Positions 17,001 to 24,308 of a stretch of 64,000 nt of DNA are shown here, one piece after another. The stretch comes from Bacteroidetes bacterium UBA2364. Lineage in GTDB: Bacteria > Bacteroidota > Rhodothermia > Rhodothermales > UBA2364. The stretch is from the NCBI GenBank assembly GCA_002344075.1, contig DDTM01000058.1, forward strand, positions 22,438 through 86,437. Reading direction: 5' to 3'. The notes beneath the pieces are model-generated. The model was not told where the DNA came from, made no database searches, and saw only the letters and a program-made list of their open reading frames with translations. Made by a program: the position numbers and the translations under genes. Positions within the stretch are counted from its first letter, which is position 1; the number at the start of each line of letters is the position of its first letter.

Positions 17001-17263
17001 GGAATATGTACACGCAGACTTGGATGCCCGAAGAAACCAAAAATTACGTGTTTTATATTACCGCAGCAGCAGTTATTGGCGAGAACCCTCGCTTGTTTGG
17101 GTTTAATTTCGACAACCCATTAGCGGCGGCCATACAAAAAGTTGGAAGTGGGCAGTATGTAATGCCAGGAGGCGGCAGCCCCACTTATTCAGATTTACCA
17201 CCCATGACCTTAGCGATGGATAGAGAACGGGAGCAATTGTTTAAATTCCGGACGTTCTGGTGA
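14063..17263 (+). CDS. FHA domain / transmembrane / lytic transglycosylase (SLT) fusion
   Basis: A 1066-residue membrane protein. Residues about 1-105 are an FHA domain (FNIGRDATCQIHLP, VSRTHADVS, DRNSTNGIWVNG), which binds phosphothreonine in the cytoplasm. Residues about 120-410 are a linker with nine short repeats of the type ESGFFRSLSE, and residues about 420-630 are Pro-rich with many WG/DW pairs. One membrane helix spans about 685-706 (basic KRDKRKYYY, then hydrophobic). The C-terminal part is periplasmic and ends in a Slt-type lytic transglycosylase (about 850-970): GMQESNF with catalytic Glu873, GMWQFIPSTGARYGL, and MASYNWGEGNV. It should cleave peptidoglycan strands. An in-frame TTG at 13982 was rejected in favour of the ATG at 14063, which starts directly before the FHA strand. 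The location beside a kinase and phosphatase suggests phosphorylation-controlled cell-wall opening for the T6SS. Confidence 0.85.
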   Translation: MQTNIRVSILKGPISGDKDAFQFSKTFNIGRDATCQIHLPSPLVSRTHADVSFENGQWILHDRNSTNGIWVNGARTSRVVLDIAKEVEFGRNGPMLRFEVESLDSPIAEVPVVTPEAGLATSFWQSLGEISGTSPSSTETPVPQTSAETVAPPLESGFFAALSDTPPDVSSIEATGETPSLSEKPSVESGIFTSIDPSKESFFESRPDGPTFEGLKNVHHSEEPPANDSDKLGLESGFFRSLSEVVPETPAPLTLPATPSSAGVTGLESGFFRSLSEIDGASPSLGKEEPQQSEAVSVAESTTAPSLGTGFFAALTEEAPPQPTPPISTDSIDSALPSGIFRALSELPQSAPIPTEEVPVTPVKPDENMEMGFSSGISSALQDLKGIAGGKTPDAPQAGLNTGFFKALEHVAGEAPASASPQPISWDSPEKAGWDTDTPPPSAVPVVTPWPSAPLTDKPDWPAAQTDWGTESTPPHVAPSYEWSTPGIPVPPPVPPNEPPLDALFNQWGAVEAPPVGGMEWGAPPPAKAGTDCGTPQQSQSVGMEWGSEPPAHDKPVADDWGAAKPTATDSGFSWPPVPTAGHADWNPTSNREMALPSSADDWSTPSGPPPVNTPPADWGPGSKWEPSAIAPSYQEASKATPPAPGSVSGYMRKFESGQTAEMGSRTQMMMAAFSRMSKRDKRKYYYIIGIVAVALVIAAIWALWKHNESSSLGEALDASNVALTTQDSLNVVLFYQIKELQLKFANDSTLNTNKKLRDETARKIIEMQQAYSEKMRARPQYRAAVNLANSGNASGNVDKLIYDITRLFGENEMVMPAGYVDKVKQYIKYWQSSSRYINALRTAQDNGYVEPIVASFMKRGVPPQFFYLGMQESNFNTKIVGPPTRYGHAKGMWQFIPSTGARYGLKIGPLKDVGVYDPEDERHDHVKAGEAAAGYIADIYKTDAQASGLCVMASYNWGEGNVIKRIRAMPNNPRDRNFWNMYTQTWMPEETKNYVFYITAAAVIGENPRLFGFNFDNPLAAAIQKVGSGQYVMPGGGSPTYSDLPPMTLAMDREREQLFKFRTFW
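14428..15290 (+). repeat. nine degenerate in-frame repeats encoding x-E-S-G-F-F-x-x-L-S-E
   Basis: Copies begin near 14428, 14521, 14621, 14762, 14862, 14980, 15069, 15178 and 15260, spaced about 80-140 bp. The best copies share TTGGAATCCGG followed by a T run, and encode LESGFF(R/A)(S/A)LSE. Others read VESGIFTS, LGTGFFAALTE, LPSGIFRALSE and LNTGFFKALE. The spacers are unrelated Pro/Ser/Thr-rich sequence. This looks like a conserved short linear motif kept within a disordered linker, probably a repeated docking site. Confidence 0.75.
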
Positions 17264-17299
17264 GTCGGGATTCTTATTTCTTCAGTATTCCATAACCAA

Positions 17300-18925
17300 A
17301 TGGTACAAAAACAAATGCCTCACCTGCTACAACTGGGTGAAAAAACCGATGTCGGACGGGTTCGCACCGAAAATCAGGATGCTTGCGGGCATTTTGTAGG
17401 TACTCCACAGGACGATAAACCAGCTGTTCATCTTTATGTTGTGGCGGATGGTATGGGCGGTCATGCCGATGGCCGGATTGCGAGTAACACAGCGGTCAAC
17501 ACAGTGGGCGAGGCCTATTTTTCCCGCCGTATCGGATCGGTACTCACGCGCTTAGAACACGCTTTCCAAGAAGCCAACCTCAATATCCACAAATTATTGA
17601 AAGATTTGCCTGGTGGACAAATCATGGGGACTACTTGTACGGCTTTGCTGATAGATGGGGATCGGGCTTTTGTTGCACACGTTGGAGATAGCCGTTTGTA
17701 TCGGATTCGCCCAGATAAAGCAGAACAAATTTCGGAAGACCATACCATGATTTCTGCTATGGTAAAAAAAGGCATTCTGACCCCACAAGAGGCCGAACGA
17801 CATCCACAAAGATCCATGTTGGAACGGGCATTGGGGCCGGAATCGCATGTAGAAGTAGATACCTTCGAGATAGACCGGCTTCATTTGAATGATGTGTATG
17901 TGCTTTGTAGTGATGGCCTCGGAGATGTACATTTGCCGGAAATATCCGAAATTGTCCGTGCAATGCCCCCACAAGAAGCGGCAGAGAAAATGGTGGCTCT
18001 TGCAAATGAGCGCGGTGGCTTGGACAACTCGACCGTGCAAGTGGTTCGAGTGGCGCCGTCCGATAAGCCTATTGAATACACGGCATCGAATGCCTCTTTT
18101 GATACCCAATTACGCCAGCAGGAGGCGCACCCAACGGTCTCAACTGGTGTCTGGAATGCATTAGAGCAACCGGAAATGTGGAGAAACGACCGTGGACATG
18201 CCGTGCTTCCTCCACCGCCAGAAGCAAAAGACCGCCCAAAGTGGCTTATTCCGATGATCTCGGGCTTGGCGATGCTGGTTGTGGTTGGGGCTGTATGGTT
18301 CAACTTAGATTTGCTGAACCGCTCTAAATCAGCTTCGGTTGCGTTACAAAAAGAGCCTTATAATGAAAATGCTTATTCAGAGGGAAGCCCTTCAAAAGAG
18401 CCAGAAACACAGGGAACTACTCTTGGTACTCAAGATAATGTAGCTCCTTTGTTATCCGATAATCCCTTGAACAACGGAACCAAACCACCGACGCTTCCGA
18501 GTATGGTACCTCCGGTAATTGGTGCCAGTAAACCAGAAGCGGCAAGAACCACGAGCAAGCCGAAAGAAAATCCCGTTGCAATCAAACCCGAATCCTCTAA
18601 AACGGAAACAGAAAAACCGCAAGAACAAGGAAAAGATGGTGCAAAATTGGCGAACGGCTTGGCCGAGGCATGGCAAAACCTTCAGACGGGAAACCACCAA
18701 GTGGCCGTGAGCCGGTTTATTTCGTTAGAAGCGGAATTTGGCAAAACCCCTGAATATCGGGAAGAACGAAGCAAGGCGGCAAAAAAATTGATGTCGTTGG
18801 GAGATGGTAAACGGGCAACTCCAGCAAGTGCCTTGGATTTGTACCGAAAGTCTCAACAACTCTTGGATAACGAAACGATCCAGAGCAGAATTACCGAAAT
18901 TCAAAAAATGGAAACCAATAATTAA
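17300..18925 (+). CDS. PP2C-type Ser/Thr phosphatase with membrane anchor (PppA-like)
   Basis: A 541-residue protein. Residues about 8-250 are a PP2C metal-dependent phosphatase: RVRTENQDAC, VVADGMGGHADG (metal-binding Asp), GTTCTALLI, VAHVGDSRLYRI, EDHTMISAMVKKG, CSDGLGD, and GGLDNSTVQVV. A single membrane segment lies at about 313-333 (KWLIPMISGLAMLVVVGAVW). It is followed by a Pro/Thr/Lys-rich stretch and a helical C-terminal part (about 450-541) with a TPR-like look. Phosphatase inside, tail outside. In T6SSs of the Pseudomonas H1 type, PppA reverses PpkA-dependent phosphorylation of Fha; by context this is its counterpart. The kinase gene starts 8 bp after its stop codon. A membrane anchor and an extracytoplasmic tail are additions not found in the small soluble PppA. 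Confidence 0.88.
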   Translation: MVQKQMPHLLQLGEKTDVGRVRTENQDACGHFVGTPQDDKPAVHLYVVADGMGGHADGRIASNTAVNTVGEAYFSRRIGSVLTRLEHAFQEANLNIHKLLKDLPGGQIMGTTCTALLIDGDRAFVAHVGDSRLYRIRPDKAEQISEDHTMISAMVKKGILTPQEAERHPQRSMLERALGPESHVEVDTFEIDRLHLNDVYVLCSDGLGDVHLPEISEIVRAMPPQEAAEKMVALANERGGLDNSTVQVVRVAPSDKPIEYTASNASFDTQLRQQEAHPTVSTGVWNALEQPEMWRNDRGHAVLPPPPEAKDRPKWLIPMISGLAMLVVVGAVWFNLDLLNRSKSASVALQKEPYNENAYSEGSPSKEPETQGTTLGTQDNVAPLLSDNPLNNGTKPPTLPSMVPPVIGASKPEAARTTSKPKENPVAIKPESSKTETEKPQEQGKDGAKLANGLAEAWQNLQTGNHQVAVSRFISLEAEFGKTPEYREERSKAAKKLMSLGDGKRATPASALDLYRKSQQLLDNETIQSRITEIQKMETNN

Positions 18926-18933
18926 TCAACATC

Positions 18934-20511
18934 ATGGTAGGTCAGTACATTGATATTTATCGGGTTACGCAGAAACTTGGCCAAGGGGGCATGGGGCAGG
19001 TTTGGAAAGCGATAGACACCCAACTCGATCGGACGGTTGCACTTAAGGTAATGAACGTGCAAGACCCCATGTTTTTGCAGCGCTTCCGGGCAGAGGCAAA
19101 AGCCTTGGCCATGTTAGACCATCCCAATATTGTACGTGTTTTCGGGATGCGTGAAACACCTATTGGAATGGTCATCATTATGGAGTTTGTGGAAGGAAAG
19201 GATTGGTCGGACCTGATCTCGCAGGGGAAGTACAACACGCCGGAAGATGTGGCCAATATTTCGAGTCAGTTACTGAGTGCTTTGGAGTATGCTCACTCCA
19301 AAGCCATCATACATCGGGATATCAAGCCAAGCAACATCATGATAATGGCCGATGGGACAGTTAAAGTGACCGATTTTGGCCTCGCAAAACTTATTGACCC
19401 GCAAGCAACCATTGCCGGAAATCCATTGACCCAGGCCGGACAAGCCGTTGGCAGCCTGTACTATATGTCTCCTGAACAGGTAAAAGGCTTAGATTCGGTG
19501 GATCAACGCACCGACATCTATTCCACAGGGATTACCATGTATGAGGCTTTGGCAGGGCGTCCACCATTCGAGGATGTAACGGCTACTTCACCCTATGTTA
19601 TCCAGAAAAAGATTGTGGATGGAGATGTTCCGGCCATTACTTCAGCAGCTCCGGGTATTCCCGCCGATCTTGCCAAGGTGATCAACCGGGCGATTCAGGT
19701 TCGCCCCGACAAACGGTACGCGAGTGCAGCAGATATGCGCCTTGGATTGCAACAACTGGCGACAGGTCAGCAGTCTTCATACCTCCCGCCTGCATCTTCC
19801 AGTAAGAAGGTTACGGTTTCATCTAAAAGTGTAACCACCCGATCTACAAGCCCCAACTGGATCATGATAGGTGGTATTGGAGCGGTGGTGGTTTTGGGCT
19901 TCGTAGCAATATGGTTTTTTGTCTTGAGGCCGCAGCCCAAGCCCGCTCCTCAGCCTCAGCAAGACGTCACACAAAATGATCCATTACTGAATTCAAATAC
20001 GAGCCTACAGCCAAGCCAGGCAAATAATCCAAGTACGCCCCAGGTCAACAATACACCTCCCTCGGAGAACAATACAGGCGATGTACCTGTTTTGACTACA
20101 CCACCGCCAAAGAATACGACCCCTGTCCGTGACCGGATCCAGCAAGGAGCGCAGACTATTCGTGAAAACGTTCAAAATCGAGAACCGATTATCACACGGC
20201 CAACCAAGCCCAATACGGCCAATAACAATAACCAGACAACAACACCTGTCACAGAAAAACCAAAAGAAGAGCCTAAGCCTGAGCCTCCGGCGGCAGAAGG
20301 TTCGTTTATGGTTACAGTAGTGGGGCCGGATGGTGAACCCCTTCCGGCAACCATCTCAACCGATCTGGGTTCCGGTTATGGTGCCCGGAAGAAGTTTACG
20401 GGAAAGCCTGGTACCTATTCAGTTTCAGTCAAAGGGCCGGATGGCACTACCAAAAATACTTCTGTTAAGGTGGTGGCGGGAAAAACAACCGCTACAACCG
20501 TCCGTTTCTAA
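18934..20511 (+). CDS. Hanks-type Ser/Thr protein kinase with transmembrane segment (PpkA-like)
   Basis: A 525-residue membrane kinase. All catalytic features are present: glycine loop LGQGGMGQVW, Lys38 in VALKVM, HRDIKPSN with Asp129, and DFG at Asp147. GSLYYMSPEQ and DIYSTGITMYEALAGRPPF follow. A membrane helix lies at about 308-331 (NWIMIGGIGAVVVLGFV), then an extracytoplasmic Pro/Asn/Thr-rich stretch. The last 75 residues form a beta-rich, carboxypeptidase-regulatory/CNA-B-like domain (VTVVGPDGEPLPATI, GKPGTYSVSVKGPDG). It probably phosphorylates an FHA partner of the T6SS, as PpkA does, in response to a periplasmic cue sensed by the C-terminal domain; that is inference. It follows the phosphatase gene closely on the same strand. 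Confidence 0.9.
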   Translation: MVGQYIDIYRVTQKLGQGGMGQVWKAIDTQLDRTVALKVMNVQDPMFLQRFRAEAKALAMLDHPNIVRVFGMRETPIGMVIIMEFVEGKDWSDLISQGKYNTPEDVANISSQLLSALEYAHSKAIIHRDIKPSNIMIMADGTVKVTDFGLAKLIDPQATIAGNPLTQAGQAVGSLYYMSPEQVKGLDSVDQRTDIYSTGITMYEALAGRPPFEDVTATSPYVIQKKIVDGDVPAITSAAPGIPADLAKVINRAIQVRPDKRYASAADMRLGLQQLATGQQSSYLPPASSSKKVTVSSKSVTTRSTSPNWIMIGGIGAVVVLGFVAIWFFVLRPQPKPAPQPQQDVTQNDPLLNSNTSLQPSQANNPSTPQVNNTPPSENNTGDVPVLTTPPPKNTTPVRDRIQQGAQTIRENVQNREPIITRPTKPNTANNNNQTTTPVTEKPKEEPKPEPPAAEGSFMVTVVGPDGEPLPATISTDLGSGYGARKKFTGKPGTYSVSVKGPDGTTKNTSVKVVAGKTTATTVRF

Positions 20512-20538
20512 CTTAAACTTTTCAACCAAAATCGTATC

Positions 20539-21660
20539 ATGAAACCCTTCTTTTCTTTCACTTCTGTATTGGGGTTGATGACATTGCTCTTAACCGCATG
20601 TTCGGGTCCTAAAGAAGCAAATCTGACGTCAAGTCAACCATCCGTAACATCTAACACCGAGACCAATGTCGTTCCAAACAAACCTCAGCCGGTACGCCTC
20701 ATTGATCCGCGTGTTCAGGAAGCCATACGCCAGTTTAATTTAGGGGAATATGACGAAGCATTGCCTAAACTGGAGCGGCTCAGCCGCGATCGCTCGCTAA
20801 GCGTCACCGATCGCCGAGCGACCTTGGAAGCCTTAGCTGAATTTGCAGCGGCCTCCGAGGAAAACAATAAAGCAATACAATTGGTTTCTACCTTATTACA
20901 AGAAGAACCCCCTGCGTATGAACCTGATCCAGATAAAAAACCATTAGAATACCTCCGGGCCTATTATATGGCACGTAAAAATAAATCTGGTGGATTTGGC
21001 GTGGAACGTGCGGATCCAGGTATTAAGACCATTGCGGTGATGGATTTCCATAATGCATCCATTACAACCGACGCGGCCCGTTACGACCGTTTGCAAGTAG
21101 GTTTGCCGCAATTGATGATGTTCCAATTCCAACAAAATGTGAACCTAAAAGTCGTTGAACGAGCCCGGTTGGATTGGCTGATGCAAGAAGCCAAAATACA
21201 AAATGATCCAGCCAGTTTTGATGTTTCTCAAGCCGTTCGGGTTGGGAAAATGTTGGGTGCACATTCGGTCGTATTTGGTACATTCATTGTATTAGACAAA
21301 AATCGAGTTCGGATTGCTGCCCGTTTGGTGAAGGTAGAAACGTCTGAGATTCTTTTGACCGAAAACATGGAAGGCAAACCCGCAGATATAATGGCACTTT
21401 CAGATCAGTTGGCTCTCCGTTTGGCACGGCGGATCAATGAAAACCAAGCGATTAAAATGGCAGCGGCCAATCCTACCAATTCGTTAGATGCCATGCTGGC
21501 CTATGCTGAAGGATTGGAAGTATATCATACACAAGGCCCCGACCTGGCTTTGGAGAAGTTTAAATTGGCAGTACAATTGGATGGGCGGTTTGAGCAAGCC
21601 AAAGAAAAAATTGCCGTTATCGAAACGTCGCAACGCATGGCAGCGGCCAATGTAAAATAA
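20539..21660 (+). CDS. CsgG-like lipoprotein 1 (T6SS locus)
   Basis: A 373-residue lipoprotein: signal peptide with lipobox LLTAC, lipidated Cys21. Residues about 50-130 are helical repeat-like (QEAIRQFNLGEYDEALPKLE). Residues about 155-300 are CsgG/FlgO-like: TIAVMDFHNAS, RLQVGLPQLMMFQFQ, KVVERARLDWLMQEA, GKMLGAHSVVFGTF, and VRIAARLVKVET. The C-terminus is another TPR-like stretch (AMLAYAEGLEVYHTQGPDLALEKFKLAVQLD). CsgG forms the outer-membrane curli pore, but the isolated CsgG-like fold is also used in non-pore periplasmic proteins. No curli genes are nearby. Together with the next two genes it forms an outer-membrane module inside the T6SS locus whose role is not known. Confidence 0.8.
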   Translation: MKPFFSFTSVLGLMTLLLTACSGPKEANLTSSQPSVTSNTETNVVPNKPQPVRLIDPRVQEAIRQFNLGEYDEALPKLERLSRDRSLSVTDRRATLEALAEFAAASEENNKAIQLVSTLLQEEPPAYEPDPDKKPLEYLRAYYMARKNKSGGFGVERADPGIKTIAVMDFHNASITTDAARYDRLQVGLPQLMMFQFQQNVNLKVVERARLDWLMQEAKIQNDPASFDVSQAVRVGKMLGAHSVVFGTFIVLDKNRVRIAARLVKVETSEILLTENMEGKPADIMALSDQLALRLARRINENQAIKMAAANPTNSLDAMLAYAEGLEVYHTQGPDLALEKFKLAVQLDGRFEQAKEKIAVIETSQRMAAANVK

Positions 21661-21685
21661 ATTTTCTCCTCTAAATAATGCCTTC

Positions 21686-22993
21686 ATGAGATATGTAAAC
21701 TGGTTTATGCTGCTTATCTTGGTTTTTTATGTTGGTTGTAGTGGAATTCAGCAATCAAAACCGCCGAAAGTCAGGCTTCTGGAATATGAACGGCTTTTGG
21801 TAAAAAATCCAGGTAATCCGGTTATGATGCGGGAATTGGGGATCGCACACTTCGAGCTGAATCAATTTGATCAGGCCGAAAGCTACCTCAAAGATGCCAT
21901 TGTCCGCTCGCCTGCCGACCCCAAAATTGCCCTCTTTTATGGGTTGGTTTTGGAAGCCACCAATCGGAGGGCCTCTGCTTTAGATATATATAAAAGTTAT
22001 ACGCAATATGATCCCAAAGTCAATTTTACTCGACTCTTGGAAGGCCGTTACCTTAATTTGACGCGGGCGATTCTCCGATCGGAAATGGCAGAATTAGCAC
22101 GTAAAGAATCATCCGGCGAGCTTACAAATGGCCGTTTAGAACAAAATGCTGTTGCTGTTTTCCCATTTAGTTACTTAGGCAAGAATAAGCAGTACGAACC
22201 TTTGAGCCGTGGAATTGCAGCATTAATCATTACAGACCTAGGTTCTGTTCAAGGGCTGAAGTTATTAGAACGGCTTCAAATTGGTGTTTTGCAGCAAGAA
22301 ATCGCGAGGGGACAAACGGGCTTTATTGATCCGGAATCTGCTCCACGCGCTGGTCGGATACTGGGGGCTTCTAAAGTGGTTTCTGGTAATTTCAATGTTT
22401 CGGCTAAACAACAAATCACCATTGATGCAGGTTATTGGGATGTTTTGAAGGATGAATCGGACTTCAAAACGGAGCCTGGGCCTCTTGCAGATTTGTTCCG
22501 GCTCCAAAAAAGTGTGGTAATCAAATTGTTGGAAAGCATGAAGATTCCTATTACAACACAAGAGCGTCAAAAGATATTAGGAACTGTGCCTACTCAAAAT
22601 CTTCAGGCATTTCTGGCGTATTGCCGAGGCATGGAGGCGGAAGACTCTGGGGATGTACCCGGCGCTCTGCGCAATTTTAGACGGGCAGTGGAGTTGGATC
22701 CTAAATTTCAAAAAGCACGAGAATTGCTTGATAAAAACATAAACCGACAGGCTGCCGGAAGCAGTTGGAAAGACATTAACATCTCGTATGACTTCAACGG
22801 AGCTGGTAAAAATGGAGGCGCAGGCTTGGGCACCGACCAATTGGTTGCGGATCGCTTGCAGGCTGTTGGTACGGAAATGGGGGCCAACCTTTTCCCAAAT
22901 CCTGAAAAGCGCAACCCGACCGATGAGTTTGGGCGTGTTTCAGAACAAACCGATTTGCCGCGTCCGCCAATTTTTCCACCAAAAGGCAATTAA
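21686..22993 (+). CDS. CsgG/FlgO-like lipoprotein 2 with TPR repeats (T6SS locus)
   Basis: A 435-residue lipoprotein with lipobox YVGC, lipidated Cys18. Residues about 25-125 are TPR-like (LGIAHFELNQFDQAESYLKDAI, ALFYGLVLEATNR-type helices). Residues about 150-290 are CsgG/FlgO-like: AVFPFSYLGKN, GIAALIITDLGSVQGLKLLERLQIG, GRILGASKVVSGNF. A further TPR unit follows (AYCRGMEAEDSGDVPGALRNF), and then a low-complexity tail (about 350-435) with Asn/Gly/Pro. It is paralogous in design to the previous gene, which suggests duplication, though the two differ in the position of the repeats. Gap to the next gene is 18 bp. Confidence 0.78.
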   Translation: MRYVNWFMLLILVFYVGCSGIQQSKPPKVRLLEYERLLVKNPGNPVMMRELGIAHFELNQFDQAESYLKDAIVRSPADPKIALFYGLVLEATNRRASALDIYKSYTQYDPKVNFTRLLEGRYLNLTRAILRSEMAELARKESSGELTNGRLEQNAVAVFPFSYLGKNKQYEPLSRGIAALIITDLGSVQGLKLLERLQIGVLQQEIARGQTGFIDPESAPRAGRILGASKVVSGNFNVSAKQQITIDAGYWDVLKDESDFKTEPGPLADLFRLQKSVVIKLLESMKIPITTQERQKILGTVPTQNLQAFLAYCRGMEAEDSGDVPGALRNFRRAVELDPKFQKARELLDKNINRQAAGSSWKDINISYDFNGAGKNGGAGLGTDQLVADRLQAVGTEMGANLFPNPEKRNPTDEFGRVSEQTDLPRPPIFPPKGN

Positions 22994-23011
22994 TCTAACC
23001 CCTGAAATACT

Positions 23012-24193
23012 ATGAAAAAAATGCTTTGGCTATGTGCTGGGGTTTTGATGGCCTGGCCGGTTATGGCACAACAAACTTCATCGCCAACCACGGAGGATCC
23101 GCAAAATGTCCGTAATAAGCGGTTTGCCGGCGTCATGCCGACCTATCAATCGTGGACTATTGAGGCAGCGTCTGGAGAAACCCTGTCGCTCGGACAGGTC
23201 TCCAATCAAGTGCTGGTATATTACCAAGTGAACAATCAGGTCTTGATGTCGCTGCGGAACTCCCAAGGGAGGTTTGATGCTGATTGCGAAGCGTGTTTGA
23301 ATCCGACTTCCACCAGACAAACCTTCTCTGGGGTAGGCGATACCCAAGTCTCACTTTCATACCGCCTCCCCAATCCTAATTTAATTTTTAATGCAACTGT
23401 CAACTTGCCTACTGGCCGTTCGTCCCTTACTTCCGAAGAATTAGAAACGGTTGGCTTGTTTTCTAATCAGGTATTGGAGTTTAAATTGCCCGTACTTGGA
23501 CAAGGTACTGCTCTTATGACCAGCGTTTCTGGGGCATTCCCTTTGGGCGAGCAAGCGGTGCTGGGAGGGGGGCTTTCCTATATTGTGAATGGAGGATTTA
23601 AGCCGCTCACGGATCTTGAGGCCGAGTATAAGCCAGGGAATGAAGTTTCTGCTGATGTCGGGGTAAATTTCAAGATGGGATCAAACGGTTCTTTGGGAAT
23701 GGACGCCATGATCACCCGTTACAACGAAGACTACTTTGTGGAAAAGGCGGTTTTTAAAGCCGGAACGAAAATTAGTACCGTTCTTCAATACCGCCATTTG
23801 AATTCAACGACGGAATGGGCGGCATTGGTGCGTTATCGTTCACGAGAAAAAAATGCCATCGCCAGTTTTGTGGGAGAAACCCCTGCCGAAGAAGCGACAA
23901 ATTCCAATCCTGCTGTAATGATGGCTCGCGCAACATATCGGATGAACCTGAATAAGGCGTTCGTCCCTGGTTTTTCGGTAGAAATGAGGTCTTATGCTGC
24001 GACTCCTGCCTGGTTGTCGGGCGCATTGATAGGAGGTATTGGGTTTGATCCCGAGTTTAGACTAAACGAATCAATTCTTATTCCCCTCCGAATTCGTTTT
24101 GTTTCTGGAACGGTTTCTAATCAGGGCTACTACCCCAATACCCGTTCATTGCGAAATTTGAGTGCCAGCGTGGGGTTTTATTGGTCTTTCTGA
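23012..24193 (+). CDS. outer-membrane beta-barrel protein (T6SS locus)
   Basis: A 393-residue exported protein: MKKMLWLCAGVLMAWPVMAQ signal peptide, then alternating hydrophobic/polar strands (for example VSLSYRLPNPNLIFNATVNLP and VLQYRHLNSTTEWAALVRYRS). It ends in the C-terminal aromatic signature GFYWSF expected of BAM-inserted barrels. Two cysteines close together (ADCEACLN) are near residue 90. There is no plug or TonB box. I do not recognise a specific family; it resembles transporter/OmpW-like barrels in length only. Lying after two CsgG-like lipoproteins and before the TagH/TssJ genes, it could form an outer-membrane conduit or anchor for the machine. Confidence 0.7.
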   Translation: MKKMLWLCAGVLMAWPVMAQQTSSPTTEDPQNVRNKRFAGVMPTYQSWTIEAASGETLSLGQVSNQVLVYYQVNNQVLMSLRNSQGRFDADCEACLNPTSTRQTFSGVGDTQVSLSYRLPNPNLIFNATVNLPTGRSSLTSEELETVGLFSNQVLEFKLPVLGQGTALMTSVSGAFPLGEQAVLGGGLSYIVNGGFKPLTDLEAEYKPGNEVSADVGVNFKMGSNGSLGMDAMITRYNEDYFVEKAVFKAGTKISTVLQYRHLNSTTEWAALVRYRSREKNAIASFVGETPAEEATNSNPAVMMARATYRMNLNKAFVPGFSVEMRSYAATPAWLSGALIGGIGFDPEFRLNESILIPLRIRFVSGTVSNQGYYPNTRSLRNLSASVGFYWSF

Positions 24194-24308
24194 AAAAGAA
24201 TGCCCTTTATAAGGTTGCGAAGATCGTACATAAGTGGTACATTCCAGAATGTTACAATAAAGATGTTGCCCTTACAAGGTCTTTAACCTTTGCCGATCTC
24301 ATCCATAC

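Noticed and set aside
20539..22993. A curli secretion system based on the two CsgG-like proteins
   Set aside because: No CsgA, CsgE or CsgF homologue is nearby, and the proteins have extra TPR-like parts and sit in the T6SS transcript.
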